64,000 bases of DNA from Chitinophaga sp. CB10 (lineage in GTDB: Bacteria > Bacteroidota > Bacteroidia > Chitinophagales > Chitinophagaceae): contig MLAV02000002.1 in assembly GCA_001870995.2 (NCBI GenBank), forward strand, positions 372,001-436,000, written 5' to 3'. This document shows positions 24,481-33,222 of this stretch, piece after piece. The translations under genes and the position numbers were made by a program. A model generated the notes under the pieces. The model was not told where the DNA came from and did not search any database. It saw only the letters and a list, made by a program, of their open reading frames with translations. Numbering within the stretch: position 1 is the first letter of the stretch; every line of letters begins with the position of its first letter.

Positions 24481-26940
24481 TTATTTAAAGTCGATTGGAA
24501 TAGCCAGTTTTACACTGAAGTTTCGTCCCATGTTAAACACGCCGGCCCGCCCGGTGACCGGGTTTACATCGGCATATTTCAACCTGCTCAGGTTACTCTG
24601 GTAAGCCACATCTGTAATATTATTCACCGCAAAATGCAGGGAAAATAATGTCCGGTTCTTTTTGTTCACGAAGTCGCTGCCAAAGCCGGCATTAAGCAGT
24701 GTGAAACCATCCGTCGGGGTTTCCGTTTCGTATGCGCTGAAGATATTGTTCTGGGCAAAGTTCATATCCATCTGCACGCCCACATAGGCATTTTGCAATA
24801 CGCCACTGCCGATTTTCCTGAACTTACCTTTAAGTTCAGATAACCATCTCCCGGCAGGGATATTAGGCAAATACTTCGTAGAGTCAGTACCGTTAGCGGC
24901 CACTCCCCTTACGTAAGAAACCGTATTTTCAAAATGCAGCCAGTCAATCGGATGCGGATGGATATCCAGCATCAACTCACCTCCGTAGAGGTTAGCAGTG
25001 GTTTGCTGGTATTTAAAGGCTGCAAATCCTTCTTCGTTATTGGTTGCCGGGATGGAATCCGTACCGGCGAGGTTGAACAGCTTGCGGGAATAGATGAAGT
25101 TATTAATATGGTTATAGAAAATGTTCGCTGTCAGGCTCACATGTTCGGTATTAAAGTCCACCCCAATATCCGCCTGTGTACTTACTTCCGGTTTCAGGTC
25201 CGTATTACCGTATTCGTATTTAATGGTGCCTTCGTGTACGCCGTTGGCAGAAAGTTCTGCAATGTTAGGCGCACGGAAGCCCCTGGCCGCATTGGCTTTC
25301 AGCGTCACGCGGTCGCTGGCGGCATAGCTAAGGCCTACGCTGGCAGAAACGTTATTGAAGTTTTTGTTGAACGCGGTAAAACGCGCATCGCCGCTGGCTG
25401 CCGGCTTGCCGTCTTCATCCAGGAAGAGGGCTTTGGAATTAAGGGAGCGGTTATCGAAGCGCGCGCCTCCGGAGAGGGTCAGCTTACCAAAGGATTTACG
25501 GGTTACTGCAAAACCACCGATATCAAACAGGTCGTATGCGGGGATCAGGTATTCCTCTCCTTTATTGGCATTGGTTTGCTGCATACCGTTTACGCCGACC
25601 GTGGTTTGCCATCCGTTCATTTCAGGCAGGAAATAACGGAAGCCGTAGTTGAAGGTCTTCAGGTCCAGGAATAACTCCGGATCGTTTGGCGCCAGTACGT
25701 CCCCATACTCTTTACGCTGGTTCAGCTGGTAGCCCAGGGTGAGTGCCAGACGGCCGCCGTTGGCCAGGTACAGGCTATTGTCCCAAACAATTTTCTGGTG
25801 GGAGATCTTTTGCTTCGGCACGTTCATACTGTACGACTTATTGTCACTGCCCGTTGCCGAAGTTTCTTCGGCCACGCCATTGTTATTGATCAATTTAATG
25901 AAACCACCTGCGCTATCTCTTTCGCCTTCCACCAATCCGAGGTTTTGATTGAAGGAAGTGAAGGTCAGGTGAGAGTAGCCCCATTTTTTATTGATACCGA
26001 TGCTGGCGCCGTAGTTCGTGTTGTTATAGCGGGAGTTGAATACGTAGTCGTCGTACTTATTTTTGTAATCGTGGGCTTGTTTTTGAGTAATGTAAGCGCT
26101 CCAACTTAGCCCGTTCTGATTCCCGGCAACATCAGCATGATACGCCATGGTACCGTTGTTAGACATATAGTTGGCCTCCACGTTGCCTTTAATTCTCCCC
26201 ACAGGCAAAGGAGATGGGGTAATAATATTTACCACACCGGCGAGGGCATCCGAGCCGTACATCAGGGATGCGGGGCCTTTGAGGACTTCAATCCTGCTGA
26301 CGTTATAATCATCAATTTCGATCCCGTGTTCATCCCCCCATTGCTGGCCTTCCTGGCGTACGCCATCGCTTACCACCACTACGCGGTTATAACCGAGGCC
26401 ACGGATAAAAGGCTTGCTGATGGCAGGTCCGGTGGATAACTGGCTTACGCCGGGCACTTTGGAGATCGCGTCAATGATATTGGTGGAAATATGCTGGTCC
26501 AGGTCATCCTTACGGATGATGCTGACAGGCACCGGGTTGCTTTTCGCGGAGGTGGCCAGGTTTACCCCGGTTACTACCACTTCATTTTTTTCAATCAGCG
26601 TTTCGGAGAGTTCAAAATCGTGGCTGGTGGGCCCGTCGATCGTCAGCACCTCCGTATAGGCCGCATAGCCTATGTAATGGAGCTCTACCAAAAATTTTCC
26701 TTTGGGAAGATTCTTAATGCTGTATTGTCCGCTGGCATCCGCAGAGGCGCCTACTTTCAGGTCCGGCAGGTAGATGGTAGCGCCGGGCAAAGCGGTATGG
26801 GTATTTTTGTCTGTAATTTTTCCACTGAGCGAGTTATTCGTCAGTTCATCTTTCGTATCGGCATAAGCAAAGGCGTATAACGCGAGCATGGTCAGCGTTA
26901 TCACCGAAAAGCGGGTCATAAATACACGCAGGTATTGCAT
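24481..26940 (-). CDS. TonB-dependent receptor, probable metal uptake
   Basis: An 819-residue outer-membrane receptor. Signal peptide about 1-27; carboxypeptidase-regulatory-like domain (about 37-112, LSGKITDKNTHTALPGATIY); plug (about 125-240) with VPGVSQLSTGPAISKPFIRG and the DGVRQEGQQWGDEHG motif; barrel with LKANAARGFRAPNIAELSAN and end KLAIPIDFK. It is not a SusC: it lacks SusC length and a SusD partner. The QQWGDEHG plug motif and the His-rich exported protein encoded 110 bases upstream suggest a metal ion such as zinc, copper or nickel as substrate; this is an inference. Confidence 0.88.
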   Translation of the reverse strand: MQYLRVFMTRFSVITLTMLALYAFAYADTKDELTNNSLSGKITDKNTHTALPGATIYLPDLKVGASADASGQYSIKNLPKGKFLVELHYIGYAAYTEVLTIDGPTSHDFELSETLIEKNEVVVTGVNLATSAKSNPVPVSIIRKDDLDQHISTNIIDAISKVPGVSQLSTGPAISKPFIRGLGYNRVVVVSDGVRQEGQQWGDEHGIEIDDYNVSRIEVLKGPASLMYGSDALAGVVNIITPSPLPVGRIKGNVEANYMSNNGTMAYHADVAGNQNGLSWSAYITQKQAHDYKNKYDDYVFNSRYNNTNYGASIGINKKWGYSHLTFTSFNQNLGLVEGERDSAGGFIKLINNNGVAEETSATGSDNKSYSMNVPKQKISHQKIVWDNSLYLANGGRLALTLGYQLNQRKEYGDVLAPNDPELFLDLKTFNYGFRYFLPEMNGWQTTVGVNGMQQTNANKGEEYLIPAYDLFDIGGFAVTRKSFGKLTLSGGARFDNRSLNSKALFLDEDGKPAASGDARFTAFNKNFNNVSASVGLSYAASDRVTLKANAARGFRAPNIAELSANGVHEGTIKYEYGNTDLKPEVSTQADIGVDFNTEHVSLTANIFYNHINNFIYSRKLFNLAGTDSIPATNNEEGFAAFKYQQTTANLYGGELMLDIHPHPIDWLHFENTVSYVRGVAANGTDSTKYLPNIPAGRWLSELKGKFRKIGSGVLQNAYVGVQMDMNFAQNNIFSAYETETPTDGFTLLNAGFGSDFVNKKNRTLFSLHFAVNNITDVAYQSNLSRLKYADVNPVTGRAGVFNMGRNFSVKLAIPIDFK

Positions 26941-27050
26941 ATCAATAAATGATAAATCAGTTAGGAAAATCCACGCCGGGCGGGATCAGTTTTCTCGGCA
27001 GGCAGCATGGCGAAGCCCGTGCTGCAGTTACTGTCTGTTGACAGGTTGAA

Positions 27051-27404
27051 TCAGGAAATGGCAGGTGCTGACAGTACAGGCATTACCGGGGGAGCCCTGG
27101 GAGGGAGATTGCGGTGAACGGCATGCGCAGGCGCCGGGCAGGCGGGGTCCTGAAATACCCAAATCACCGTTTGAACCGGCGCTATATATGAAGTAACAAA
27201 TACCTCATAGGGTTCGATACCTATTTGCAGGAAATCACAATGCTGGTGATGGGAGGAAATGGTGACCTCTCCTACCGGGTGAATGGTATCGTGCGTATCG
27301 TGATGGCGGGAAAATTCGTGTATAAATTCCCGTGGGAGCGAATTCAAGGTGAATACTCCCAACAGCATTATAGCAAGAAACCGATGCCACGACTTTTTGT
27401 ACAC
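27051..27404 (-). CDS. Small exported His-rich protein upstream of the TonB receptor
   Basis: A 117-residue protein starting with GTG 27404. Residues 8-24 are hydrophobic (FLAIMLLGVFTLNSLP), a signal peptide or anchor. The next part has two histidine clusters, HEFSRHHDTHDTIH (29-42) and SHHQHCDF (51-58), suited to binding a transition metal. The C-terminus is Pro-rich. I recall similar short His-containing proteins before metal-type TonB receptors in Bacteroidota, but know no characterised function. The promoter (-33 and -7) lies immediately before the GTG, and the receptor follows after 110 bases, so they form one operon. Confidence 0.7.
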   Translation of the reverse strand: MYKKSWHRFLAIMLLGVFTLNSLPREFIHEFSRHHDTHDTIHPVGEVTISSHHQHCDFLQIGIEPYEVFVTSYIAPVQTVIWVFQDPACPAPAHAVHRNLPPRAPPVMPVLSAPAIS

Positions 27405-27408
27405 GGGG

Positions 27409-27438
27409 CAAAGATAGGCAAAGCGCCCCTATTTGCAA
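27409..27438 (-). promoter_or_regulatory. Promoter and candidate operator of the His-rich protein/TonB receptor operon
   Basis: On the minus strand the -7 box TATCTTTG covers 27416-27409 and ends 4 bases before GTG 27404; the -33 TTG is at 27438-27436 with a 19-base spacer. An inverted repeat TGCAAC-AAC-GTTGCA (27434-27448) covers the -33 element, an ideal place for a repressor such as a Fur/Zur-type metal sensor. Which regulator binds is not known. Confidence 0.6.
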
Positions 27439-27483
27439 CAACGTTGCACAAAAATTAATCGAAATTTAAACCAAGTAATTGAT

Positions 27484-29067
27484 TTACCTCACTTTAAGCA
27501 TTGGTCTTACCTGCTGTACCGCGCCATTCTGGAAACGGGCATAGTAAATACCGGTAGGCAGATAGCTGGCATCGAAGGTAAAGGTATAGGTACCCGGTGC
27601 GTGTACTTTGTTGACAGGCACGCTTACCAACCTACCCATGGTATCAAAAATCTGCACCATGGTGTTGCCTGCACCGGTGATATAGGTGATGGTAGTACGG
27701 TCCGTAAAAGGATTGGGACTGTTGATAATAAGGTGTTTATCCTCATCCGGGGTAATATCAGGGATGCCGGTGATCACGCCGCAGGCCACGCCGCTGATAA
27801 GGGGCAGCTGCTGGTAATCTTTCTGCAGTACCATCTGCAGTTCATCCGGCTTTACGCAGAACCATTGTTGCAGCAGGGAGGCGTAGACTGACCTGAAATC
27901 GTACTGCATAGGGATGTTATCGTTTACGGAGCTGGCATCCGGGATGGAAGGGGTGTTACCCAGTACGCCCTGCATCACGTAATCGCCAAATACGATCATC
28001 GGAGCGGCGGCGCCATGGTCCGTACCCATACTGCCGTTGGATTTGATCCTGCGGCCGAATTCGGAGAAGGTCATACCTACTACGCGGCGGCTCGCTTTGA
28101 GTCCACGCAGATCGGCCATAAATGCGCTGATAGCTTCGGATACGCCTCCCAGCAATTTGGCGTGCGCGCCTTTGGAGGTATCCCCGGCTTCGGCCTGGCT
28201 GGCATGGGTGTCAAAGCCGCCGGTGCTCACCATGTACAATCTTGTTTTGAGGCCACCGGCTACCAGTCGCGCTACAATTTTCAGCTGTGCCGCGAGGTAG
28301 TTATTAGCCGGGTAATCGCCCTGGGAAGTAACCTTGGCGGCCGCTTTCTTAATGGCCTGTTCGTAACTGTTGGTTTGTTTGGCGATCAGGCGGATATATT
28401 CCAGTTCCTTACCGGCTTTGGTGTTAGGCACCGGATCCAGCACGCCGTCTATCAGGTTGTAGAAGTCGGTGGCGCTGGTGATGGCGATGCCCATACTGGC
28501 GTCCGTACCCTGGAAGGCCGGCGATACGATAGAGCCTATCTGTACAGCCAGCGGATCAGGGTTATCCGCGTTGGGATAGCCGTTCGGGAAGCCGGGGTGT
28601 TGCGTTTCCAGGTAGCGGCCGGCCCAGCCGGTGGTCAGCACCTGGTTGGAGTCGGAGCCGGTGAGCCATATATCCGTAGCGCGGAAGTGCGAGAAGTTGG
28701 GAGAAGGGTATCCCACGCTTTGGATGATGCTTACCTTACCATCGTTGTATAATTTCTGGATACCTGTCATGGAGGGGTGTAAGCCCGCTTTGGTATAGCC
28801 TTCGAGTCGCAAGACCTTTCCTTCCTGGATGGCGATGTTGGTACGTGCGGACTGGTAGGCGGCGTATTTATCCAGCGGGATGACCATGTTGAGACCATCG
28901 TTACCGCCGGTGAGCTGGATCATGACCAGTACGTGGTCATTATCGGCGGCGGCGCTGAGTGCCTGCAGCAGGGGCGTGGAGCCGAATGCTTTAACGGAGA
29001 ATCCACCGAGCAGTGTAGGCAGCACCGTAGCGGGGGCGGTATATTTAAGAAAATCTCTTCTTTTCAT
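27484..29067 (-). CDS. DUF1501 protein with T9SS C-terminal sorting domain
   Basis: A 527-residue protein. The N-terminus is a Tat-like signal (MKRRDFLKYTAPATVLPTL). The DUF1501 domain (about 40-430) belongs to the sulfatase/alkaline phosphatase superfamily; VLVMIQLTGGNDGLNMVIPL and GGFDTHASQAE are its signatures. From about 450 comes a type A T9SS sorting domain: SPNPFTDRTTITY, MVQIFDTMGRLV, LPTGIYYARF and a basic final VRPMLKVR. It should be secreted and attached to the cell surface. It follows the DUF1800 gene by 17 bases, the normal pairing. Biochemical function of the pair is unknown. Confidence 0.92.
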   Translation of the reverse strand: MKRRDFLKYTAPATVLPTLLGGFSVKAFGSTPLLQALSAAADNDHVLVMIQLTGGNDGLNMVIPLDKYAAYQSARTNIAIQEGKVLRLEGYTKAGLHPSMTGIQKLYNDGKVSIIQSVGYPSPNFSHFRATDIWLTGSDSNQVLTTGWAGRYLETQHPGFPNGYPNADNPDPLAVQIGSIVSPAFQGTDASMGIAITSATDFYNLIDGVLDPVPNTKAGKELEYIRLIAKQTNSYEQAIKKAAAKVTSQGDYPANNYLAAQLKIVARLVAGGLKTRLYMVSTGGFDTHASQAEAGDTSKGAHAKLLGGVSEAISAFMADLRGLKASRRVVGMTFSEFGRRIKSNGSMGTDHGAAAPMIVFGDYVMQGVLGNTPSIPDASSVNDNIPMQYDFRSVYASLLQQWFCVKPDELQMVLQKDYQQLPLISGVACGVITGIPDITPDEDKHLIINSPNPFTDRTTITYITGAGNTMVQIFDTMGRLVSVPVNKVHAPGTYTFTFDASYLPTGIYYARFQNGAVQQVRPMLKVR

Positions 29068-29084
29068 AAGGGTAAATCAACTGA

Positions 29085-30710
29085 TCAGGATAATTGGTAT
29101 TCAGACAGGTCCATGATGTATTTATAAAGCGCCTGGAGGCGGATATGAACATCACTCCGGGCCTGCATGTCGTTCGGATTGGATACATACAGCTGCCAGG
29201 CGTTGGTCCAGTAGTAATCCTGGGTTTGGCCGGTCAGCAGGATGGTATCTTTCAGGAATGTCTTCAGGTTATCGGACACGCCTATACGATATAATATATC
29301 CAGTGAATCAGAGATGAGCGCTACCGGGTTGCCGGGATTGGGCAGCTGGGCGGCAAATGCCATCGGGTCGATGAACATATTGAAGTTGAAGCCGCGGTCG
29401 CTAATGAGGGCATCGGTAAGCATATTCCTTTTGGGCAGCGTATCGGTATTGATCCAAAGTTCATGGAAGGACGGTTCCTGGTAGTAGGCGTCCCAGCCGG
29501 CTACCAGCGGCGGATCGCCGAGGTTTTGCAGCATATAGGCGGCCGTGCTGTGGATCACTTTCCAGCATTCGTAGCGGGTGGTATAGTCGGCCGGGAACTG
29601 CACGTTGAACTCACGGAATACGCCCACGCAGAAGTCTACCGGCGATTTGATCAGGCAGGCATAGTTCAGCGGGTCGAAGAAATGTTCGCTTGTAAACAGT
29701 GCGTTGAGCGTGGTTTTGATGTCGTAGCCACTGGAGCGGAAGATATCCGCCAGGGGCGCGATCACGTTTTGTTCCGTAGCGGCGTCTATTTCGTAGTAAA
29801 CGAAGAACCGGTAGAGTTTGCGGCAGATGAACTTAGCCACTTCCGGCTGCGCGAAAATAATGTTGAGGAGGTCGTCCAGCTCGGTAGCGCCGGCGGGGCC
29901 GGTTTTGCCGGAGATGACTTTATTGGAATAGAACGCGGAGAACTGTTTGTTCTCGATATCGTGCTGGGTGGTATTGAAAGTGCTGGTAATGTTGGCGTCA
30001 TCGATACGGAAGCCGGTGAGTACGCGGGCGGTGGCTTTCACGTCGTCTTCCGTGTATTTGGAGTCCGGTCCTTTTCCGACGGTAAAGAGTTCGTGCAGCT
30101 CGCGCGCATAGTTTTCGTCTGCGGCGCCTTTGGAGTTGAGGTAACCATTGAGGTACACGAGCATGGCCGGGTCGAGGGTGATGGCTTTGGTAAGCGCTTT
30201 GAAGTTCCCCAGCGCGTGCCGGTGCATGGTCAGGTAGTTTTGGTAGAGGTACCGGCTATCCTGCACAGTAATGGTTTCCGTAACGAAGTGGTTGTGCCAG
30301 AAGACTACCATTTTATCGTGTATGCTTCTGGGTTGGTTGATCAGTTGCCCGATCCACCAGGATTTATAAGAGGTAATTCTATCGTTTTCGGTATCGACAT
30401 CGCCTTTGGGGGCTCTTACCCAGGTGGCGCCGATGGGGACGCCGGTGGAGTCGGTTCCATAATTATTCACGGGCGGCTGTGGGTCCGGCTGTACGGTGAG
30501 CAGGGTATCCACGGCCTGTTGCATATTCATGCTGCTGAATGCTGCCAGGTCTGCCGGCGAAACGCCGAACATGGTCCGTTTCAGGAGGTGGAGAATTTGT
30601 TGTTTGCCCCATGGGCCGGAATAAGGAGCTATGCCGGTAGTAGTACGGGCTGCTTTTGGGGCAATGGCACTACGTGCAGGCGATAGGGTAAGGAATTGTC
30701 TGCGATCCAT
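29085..30710 (-). CDS. DUF1800 domain protein
   Basis: A 541-residue protein of the DUF1800 family, always paired with DUF1501. The start ATG 30710 gives MDRRQFLTLSP, a twin-arginine-like end, although no good hydrophobic stretch follows it. Signatures: LLKRTMFGVSPADLAAF (about 46-62), MVVFWHNHFVTETI (about 134-147), NENYARELHELFTVGKG-like block (about 200-216) and ARVLTGFRIDD. An earlier in-frame ATG at 30734 is possible. No promoter box was found in the AT-rich 200 bases upstream. First gene of a two-gene operon. Confidence 0.92.
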   Translation of the reverse strand: MDRRQFLTLSPARSAIAPKAARTTTGIAPYSGPWGKQQILHLLKRTMFGVSPADLAAFSSMNMQQAVDTLLTVQPDPQPPVNNYGTDSTGVPIGATWVRAPKGDVDTENDRITSYKSWWIGQLINQPRSIHDKMVVFWHNHFVTETITVQDSRYLYQNYLTMHRHALGNFKALTKAITLDPAMLVYLNGYLNSKGAADENYARELHELFTVGKGPDSKYTEDDVKATARVLTGFRIDDANITSTFNTTQHDIENKQFSAFYSNKVISGKTGPAGATELDDLLNIIFAQPEVAKFICRKLYRFFVYYEIDAATEQNVIAPLADIFRSSGYDIKTTLNALFTSEHFFDPLNYACLIKSPVDFCVGVFREFNVQFPADYTTRYECWKVIHSTAAYMLQNLGDPPLVAGWDAYYQEPSFHELWINTDTLPKRNMLTDALISDRGFNFNMFIDPMAFAAQLPNPGNPVALISDSLDILYRIGVSDNLKTFLKDTILLTGQTQDYYWTNAWQLYVSNPNDMQARSDVHIRLQALYKYIMDLSEYQLS

Positions 30711-30864
30711 AATAAACGATATGGTTGATAGCAATTGTGCTTAATCGGACGGTAAATTAGTAAAAAGTTTAATTCAAGTAGATTAAAATATTACGAATTA
30801 ATCTATCATATGCATTCCTATACTATATAGAAAAAACTCTAAGATATTGAGTGATAATAGACAA

Positions 30865-30897
30865 TAAAAAACGAGCCCGCAGTTGTTGCGGGCCCGT
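30865..30897 (-). terminator. Terminator of the thiolase gene
   Basis: On the minus strand ACGGGCCCGC pairs with GCGGGCTCGT (one mismatch) around a 7-base loop, followed by T6. It is 23 bases after the thiolase stop. The 135 bases further to the DUF1800 start hold nothing clear. Confidence 0.85.
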
Positions 30898-30919
30898 TAC
30901 TATAAATATTTTTATTTTT

Positions 30920-32098
30920 TTAGTGGAGATTTTCAATGACGCCGGCGATACCTTGTCCACCTCCTACGCAGGCGGTCACGATACCATATTTCTTATTGAG
31001 GCGTTTCATATCTCCGAGGATCTGCACGGTGAGTTTAGCGCCGGTGCAGCCCAGCGGGTGGCCTAGGGCGATGGCGCCGCCGTTGATATTAACGATATCC
31101 GGGTTTATGCCCAGTTCGCGGATAACGGCGAGGGACTGGGAGGCGAATGCTTCATTGAGTTCGACGAGGTCGATATCGTTGAGCGACTTGCCTGCTTTTT
31201 CCAGTGCTTTAGGCACGGCGGCCACGGGGCCTATGCCCATGATACGGGGGTGTACCCCTGCGGAAACGCAGGATACGAGGCGGCCGATGGGCTTGAGGTT
31301 CAGTTTATTCACCATTTTCTCACTCATGACGATCACGAAGGCGGCGCCATCGGACGTTTGGGAGGAGTTGCCGGCGGTAACGGAGCCGCCTGCGGCGAAT
31401 ACCGGTTTGAGTTTGGCGAGGGCGTCGAGGCTGGTATCAGCACGCGGACCTTCGTCCGTATCTACTGTATAGGAGCGGCTGGCTTTTTTGCCTTTGGCGT
31501 CAACATATACCTCATTTACTTCTATGGGGAGGATACCTTCCTTGAAATAGCCGTTTTTAATGGCGTTTAAGGCTTTTTGGTGGGAGTTGTAGGAGAACAG
31601 GTCCTGATCTTCCCGGCTCACCTTAAATTCCTTTGCAACGGCTTCGGCGGTAAGACCCATGCCTATATAATAATCCGGGTTGGATTTGGCTACGGTGTAG
31701 TTGGGCACGGTTTTCCATCCTGCTACGGGCACCAGGCTCATACTTTCGGTACCGCCGGCGATGATGCAGTCGGCCATGCCGGATTGGATCTTTGCGGTGG
31801 CGATGGCGATGGTTTCCAGTCCTGATGCGCAATAGCGGTTAACCGTCATGCCCGGTACTTCGATCCCGAGGGCTCTCACAGATATCATCCGTCCTATCTG
31901 CAACCCCTGTTCTGCTTCCGGTACGGCATTACCAACGATCAGGTCATCGACCTGTTTGGGATCGAGTTGGGGAACAGACTTGAGTAAGCCTGTAATCACA
32001 TCAACTGCCAGATCATCGGGCCTGTAAAAGCGGAAACCTCCTCTCTTGGATTTGCCTACCGCGGTGCGGTAACCGGCAACTATATACGCTTCTTGCAT
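30920..32098 (-). CDS. fadA: Acetyl-CoA C-acyltransferase (thiolase)
   Basis: A 392-residue type II-like thiolase that splits 3-ketoacyl-CoA, or condenses two acyl-CoAs. The nucleophile is Cys90 in NRYCASGLE. The C-terminal triad is visible as NGGAIALGHPLGCTGA (His about 348) and CVGGGQG (Cys about 378). Lysine-rich loop and NEAFASQSL are normal. No other fatty-acid gene is adjacent, so a beta-oxidation role (fadA/fadI type) is the likeliest but not proven. The 5' region has a -7 box and an inverted repeat. Confidence 0.93.
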   Translation of the reverse strand: MQEAYIVAGYRTAVGKSKRGGFRFYRPDDLAVDVITGLLKSVPQLDPKQVDDLIVGNAVPEAEQGLQIGRMISVRALGIEVPGMTVNRYCASGLETIAIATAKIQSGMADCIIAGGTESMSLVPVAGWKTVPNYTVAKSNPDYYIGMGLTAEAVAKEFKVSREDQDLFSYNSHQKALNAIKNGYFKEGILPIEVNEVYVDAKGKKASRSYTVDTDEGPRADTSLDALAKLKPVFAAGGSVTAGNSSQTSDGAAFVIVMSEKMVNKLNLKPIGRLVSCVSAGVHPRIMGIGPVAAVPKALEKAGKSLNDIDLVELNEAFASQSLAVIRELGINPDIVNINGGAIALGHPLGCTGAKLTVQILGDMKRLNKKYGIVTACVGGGQGIAGVIENLH

Positions 32099-32118
32099 TG
32101 GACTACAATTTTATCTTG

Positions 32119-32150
32119 AGTTAACGATATTAACTATCCTTTCAAATTTA
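32119..32150 (-). promoter_or_regulatory. Promoter box and inverted repeat upstream of thiolase
   Basis: The minus-strand -7 box TAAATTTG covers 32150-32143. Just downstream, in the predicted leader, is the inverted repeat AGTTAA-CGATA-TTAACT (32119-32135), a possible site for a fatty-acid-responsive repressor. The regulator is unknown. Confidence 0.45.
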
Positions 32151-32185
32151 ATTAATTTAAGGATTAATATTGTCAGAGAAACCGT

Positions 32186-32193
32186 TAAATTTG
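32186..32193 (+). promoter_or_regulatory. -7 box for tRNA-Lys
   Basis: TAAATTTG lies 25 bases before the tRNA. A TTG at 32170-32172 is nearer than the usual -33 distance. Confidence 0.4.
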
Positions 32194-32218
32194 GAATCCG
32201 GAATTTAACAGATGACAA

Positions 32219-32291
<73 letters not shown>

Positions 32292-32326
32292 CAATTGAAA
32301 GTTCAGATAAGAACGAAGAAAGTAAA

Positions 32327-32372
32327 GAAGCCCGCGTAAATCCAGTGTTTACACGGGCTTCTTTATTTTTTT
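32327..32372 (+). terminator. Terminator after tRNA-Lys
   Basis: GAAGCCCGCGTAAA (32327-32340) pairs, with one mismatch, with TTTACACGGGCTTC (32348-32361), followed by TTTATTTTTTTT. Confidence 0.88.
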
Positions 32373-32375
32373 TGA

Positions 32376-32643
32376 TGCAATTAGATGCAGAAAGATTCAA
32401 ATAAAAAGGTGAGCAATACGGTTAGCAGATGTGCGTTGTATATTTGCTAACCGAATCGACCCGAAGTGCTGATCTGGATTGAGTTTGACCAATCCCCTGG
32501 AGGTGTCAAGACAAGTGAAGTTGAAACAAGATTGGTTAACAAAAAATGTGTTTTTATGGAGAAAGGGCATCAAAGTTTCTCTATCCTTTTCTGGCTTAAC
32601 CGCCGGCGTTGTAAAAATGGCAAGCCTGGTATCTATAACTCTC
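32376..32643. other. Non-coding stretch with an inverted repeat around a promoter box
   Basis: CGGTTAGCA (32419-32427) and its complement TGCTAACCG (32445-32453) flank a -7 box TATATTTG (32439-32446). Short plus-strand open frames follow (to about 32727), overlapping the 3' end of the DoxX-like gene; none resembles a protein I know. It may be a remnant of an inserted element. Confidence 0.4.
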
Positions 32644-33129
32644 CTATTTTCTTATTATCAGGTCAACTATAAGCCTAAGCGGGTAAAGGACTATAGCCAG
32701 GAGAAAATCTGTGGCAAATCCTATTAATGGCAGCAGAATGTAAATCCAATACTTGTACCTGAAAGTTGTTGCTACCTGTTGATATAACAGATGCCAAATT
32801 TTGATGATAACTTCTCTATAGTAGACAATAATCGTCAGGTCGGCGAGCAGCATTCTCAAAAGCCTTACGACCAAAGCGGAACCAAATTGGTTAGTAGTAA
32901 ATGCAAGGTCAACCAAAAATATCTGCCCCAAGACCGGCAGAAGGAACAAGGCACCAAGCAATGCAGTCCTGTTTATTATTAATAGTATTGCTCCAGCGAC
33001 TTCCAGGACACCAGCTGTAACATAAAAAATTGCGCTTTGTTTAAATAAATGCCAAGCAATGTAAAACTTGTCAATGTCTTTCAAGGGTTTTTCCAGGATA
33101 CGTTGATCATGACAACAACATACGGACAT
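32644..33129 (-). CDS. DoxX-like membrane protein, possibly N-terminally truncated
   Basis: A 161-residue membrane protein from ATG 33129; the frame is open to 33222, but that extension (Arg- and Thr-rich) is not membrane-like. The segment FYVTAGVLEVAGAILLIINR with ALLGALFLLPVLGQIFLVDL resembles the second half of DoxX-family proteins. Two more hydrophobic segments follow near the C-terminus. The first part of a normal DoxX protein is missing, and the start CCCHDQ is unusual, so the gene may be a remnant created by rearrangement. Function unknown. Confidence 0.5.
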   Translation of the reverse strand: MSVCCCHDQRILEKPLKDIDKFYIAWHLFKQSAIFYVTAGVLEVAGAILLIINRTALLGALFLLPVLGQIFLVDLAFTTNQFGSALVVRLLRMLLADLTIIVYYREVIIKIWHLLYQQVATTFRYKYWIYILLPLIGFATDFLLAIVLYPLRLIVDLIIRK

Positions 33130-33222
33130 TGCGGCAACGGTTGTTCGGAAATGGGCCGGAATTGGGGCAAGAGTGGTAGACGTATAACCCAGGTTTCGCC
33201 TGCGGCGGGCTTGTTTCCACAC

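Noticed and set aside
29463..30686. 407-codon plus-strand open frame over DUF1800
   Set aside because: Antisense shadow; DUF1800 motifs are intact on the minus strand.
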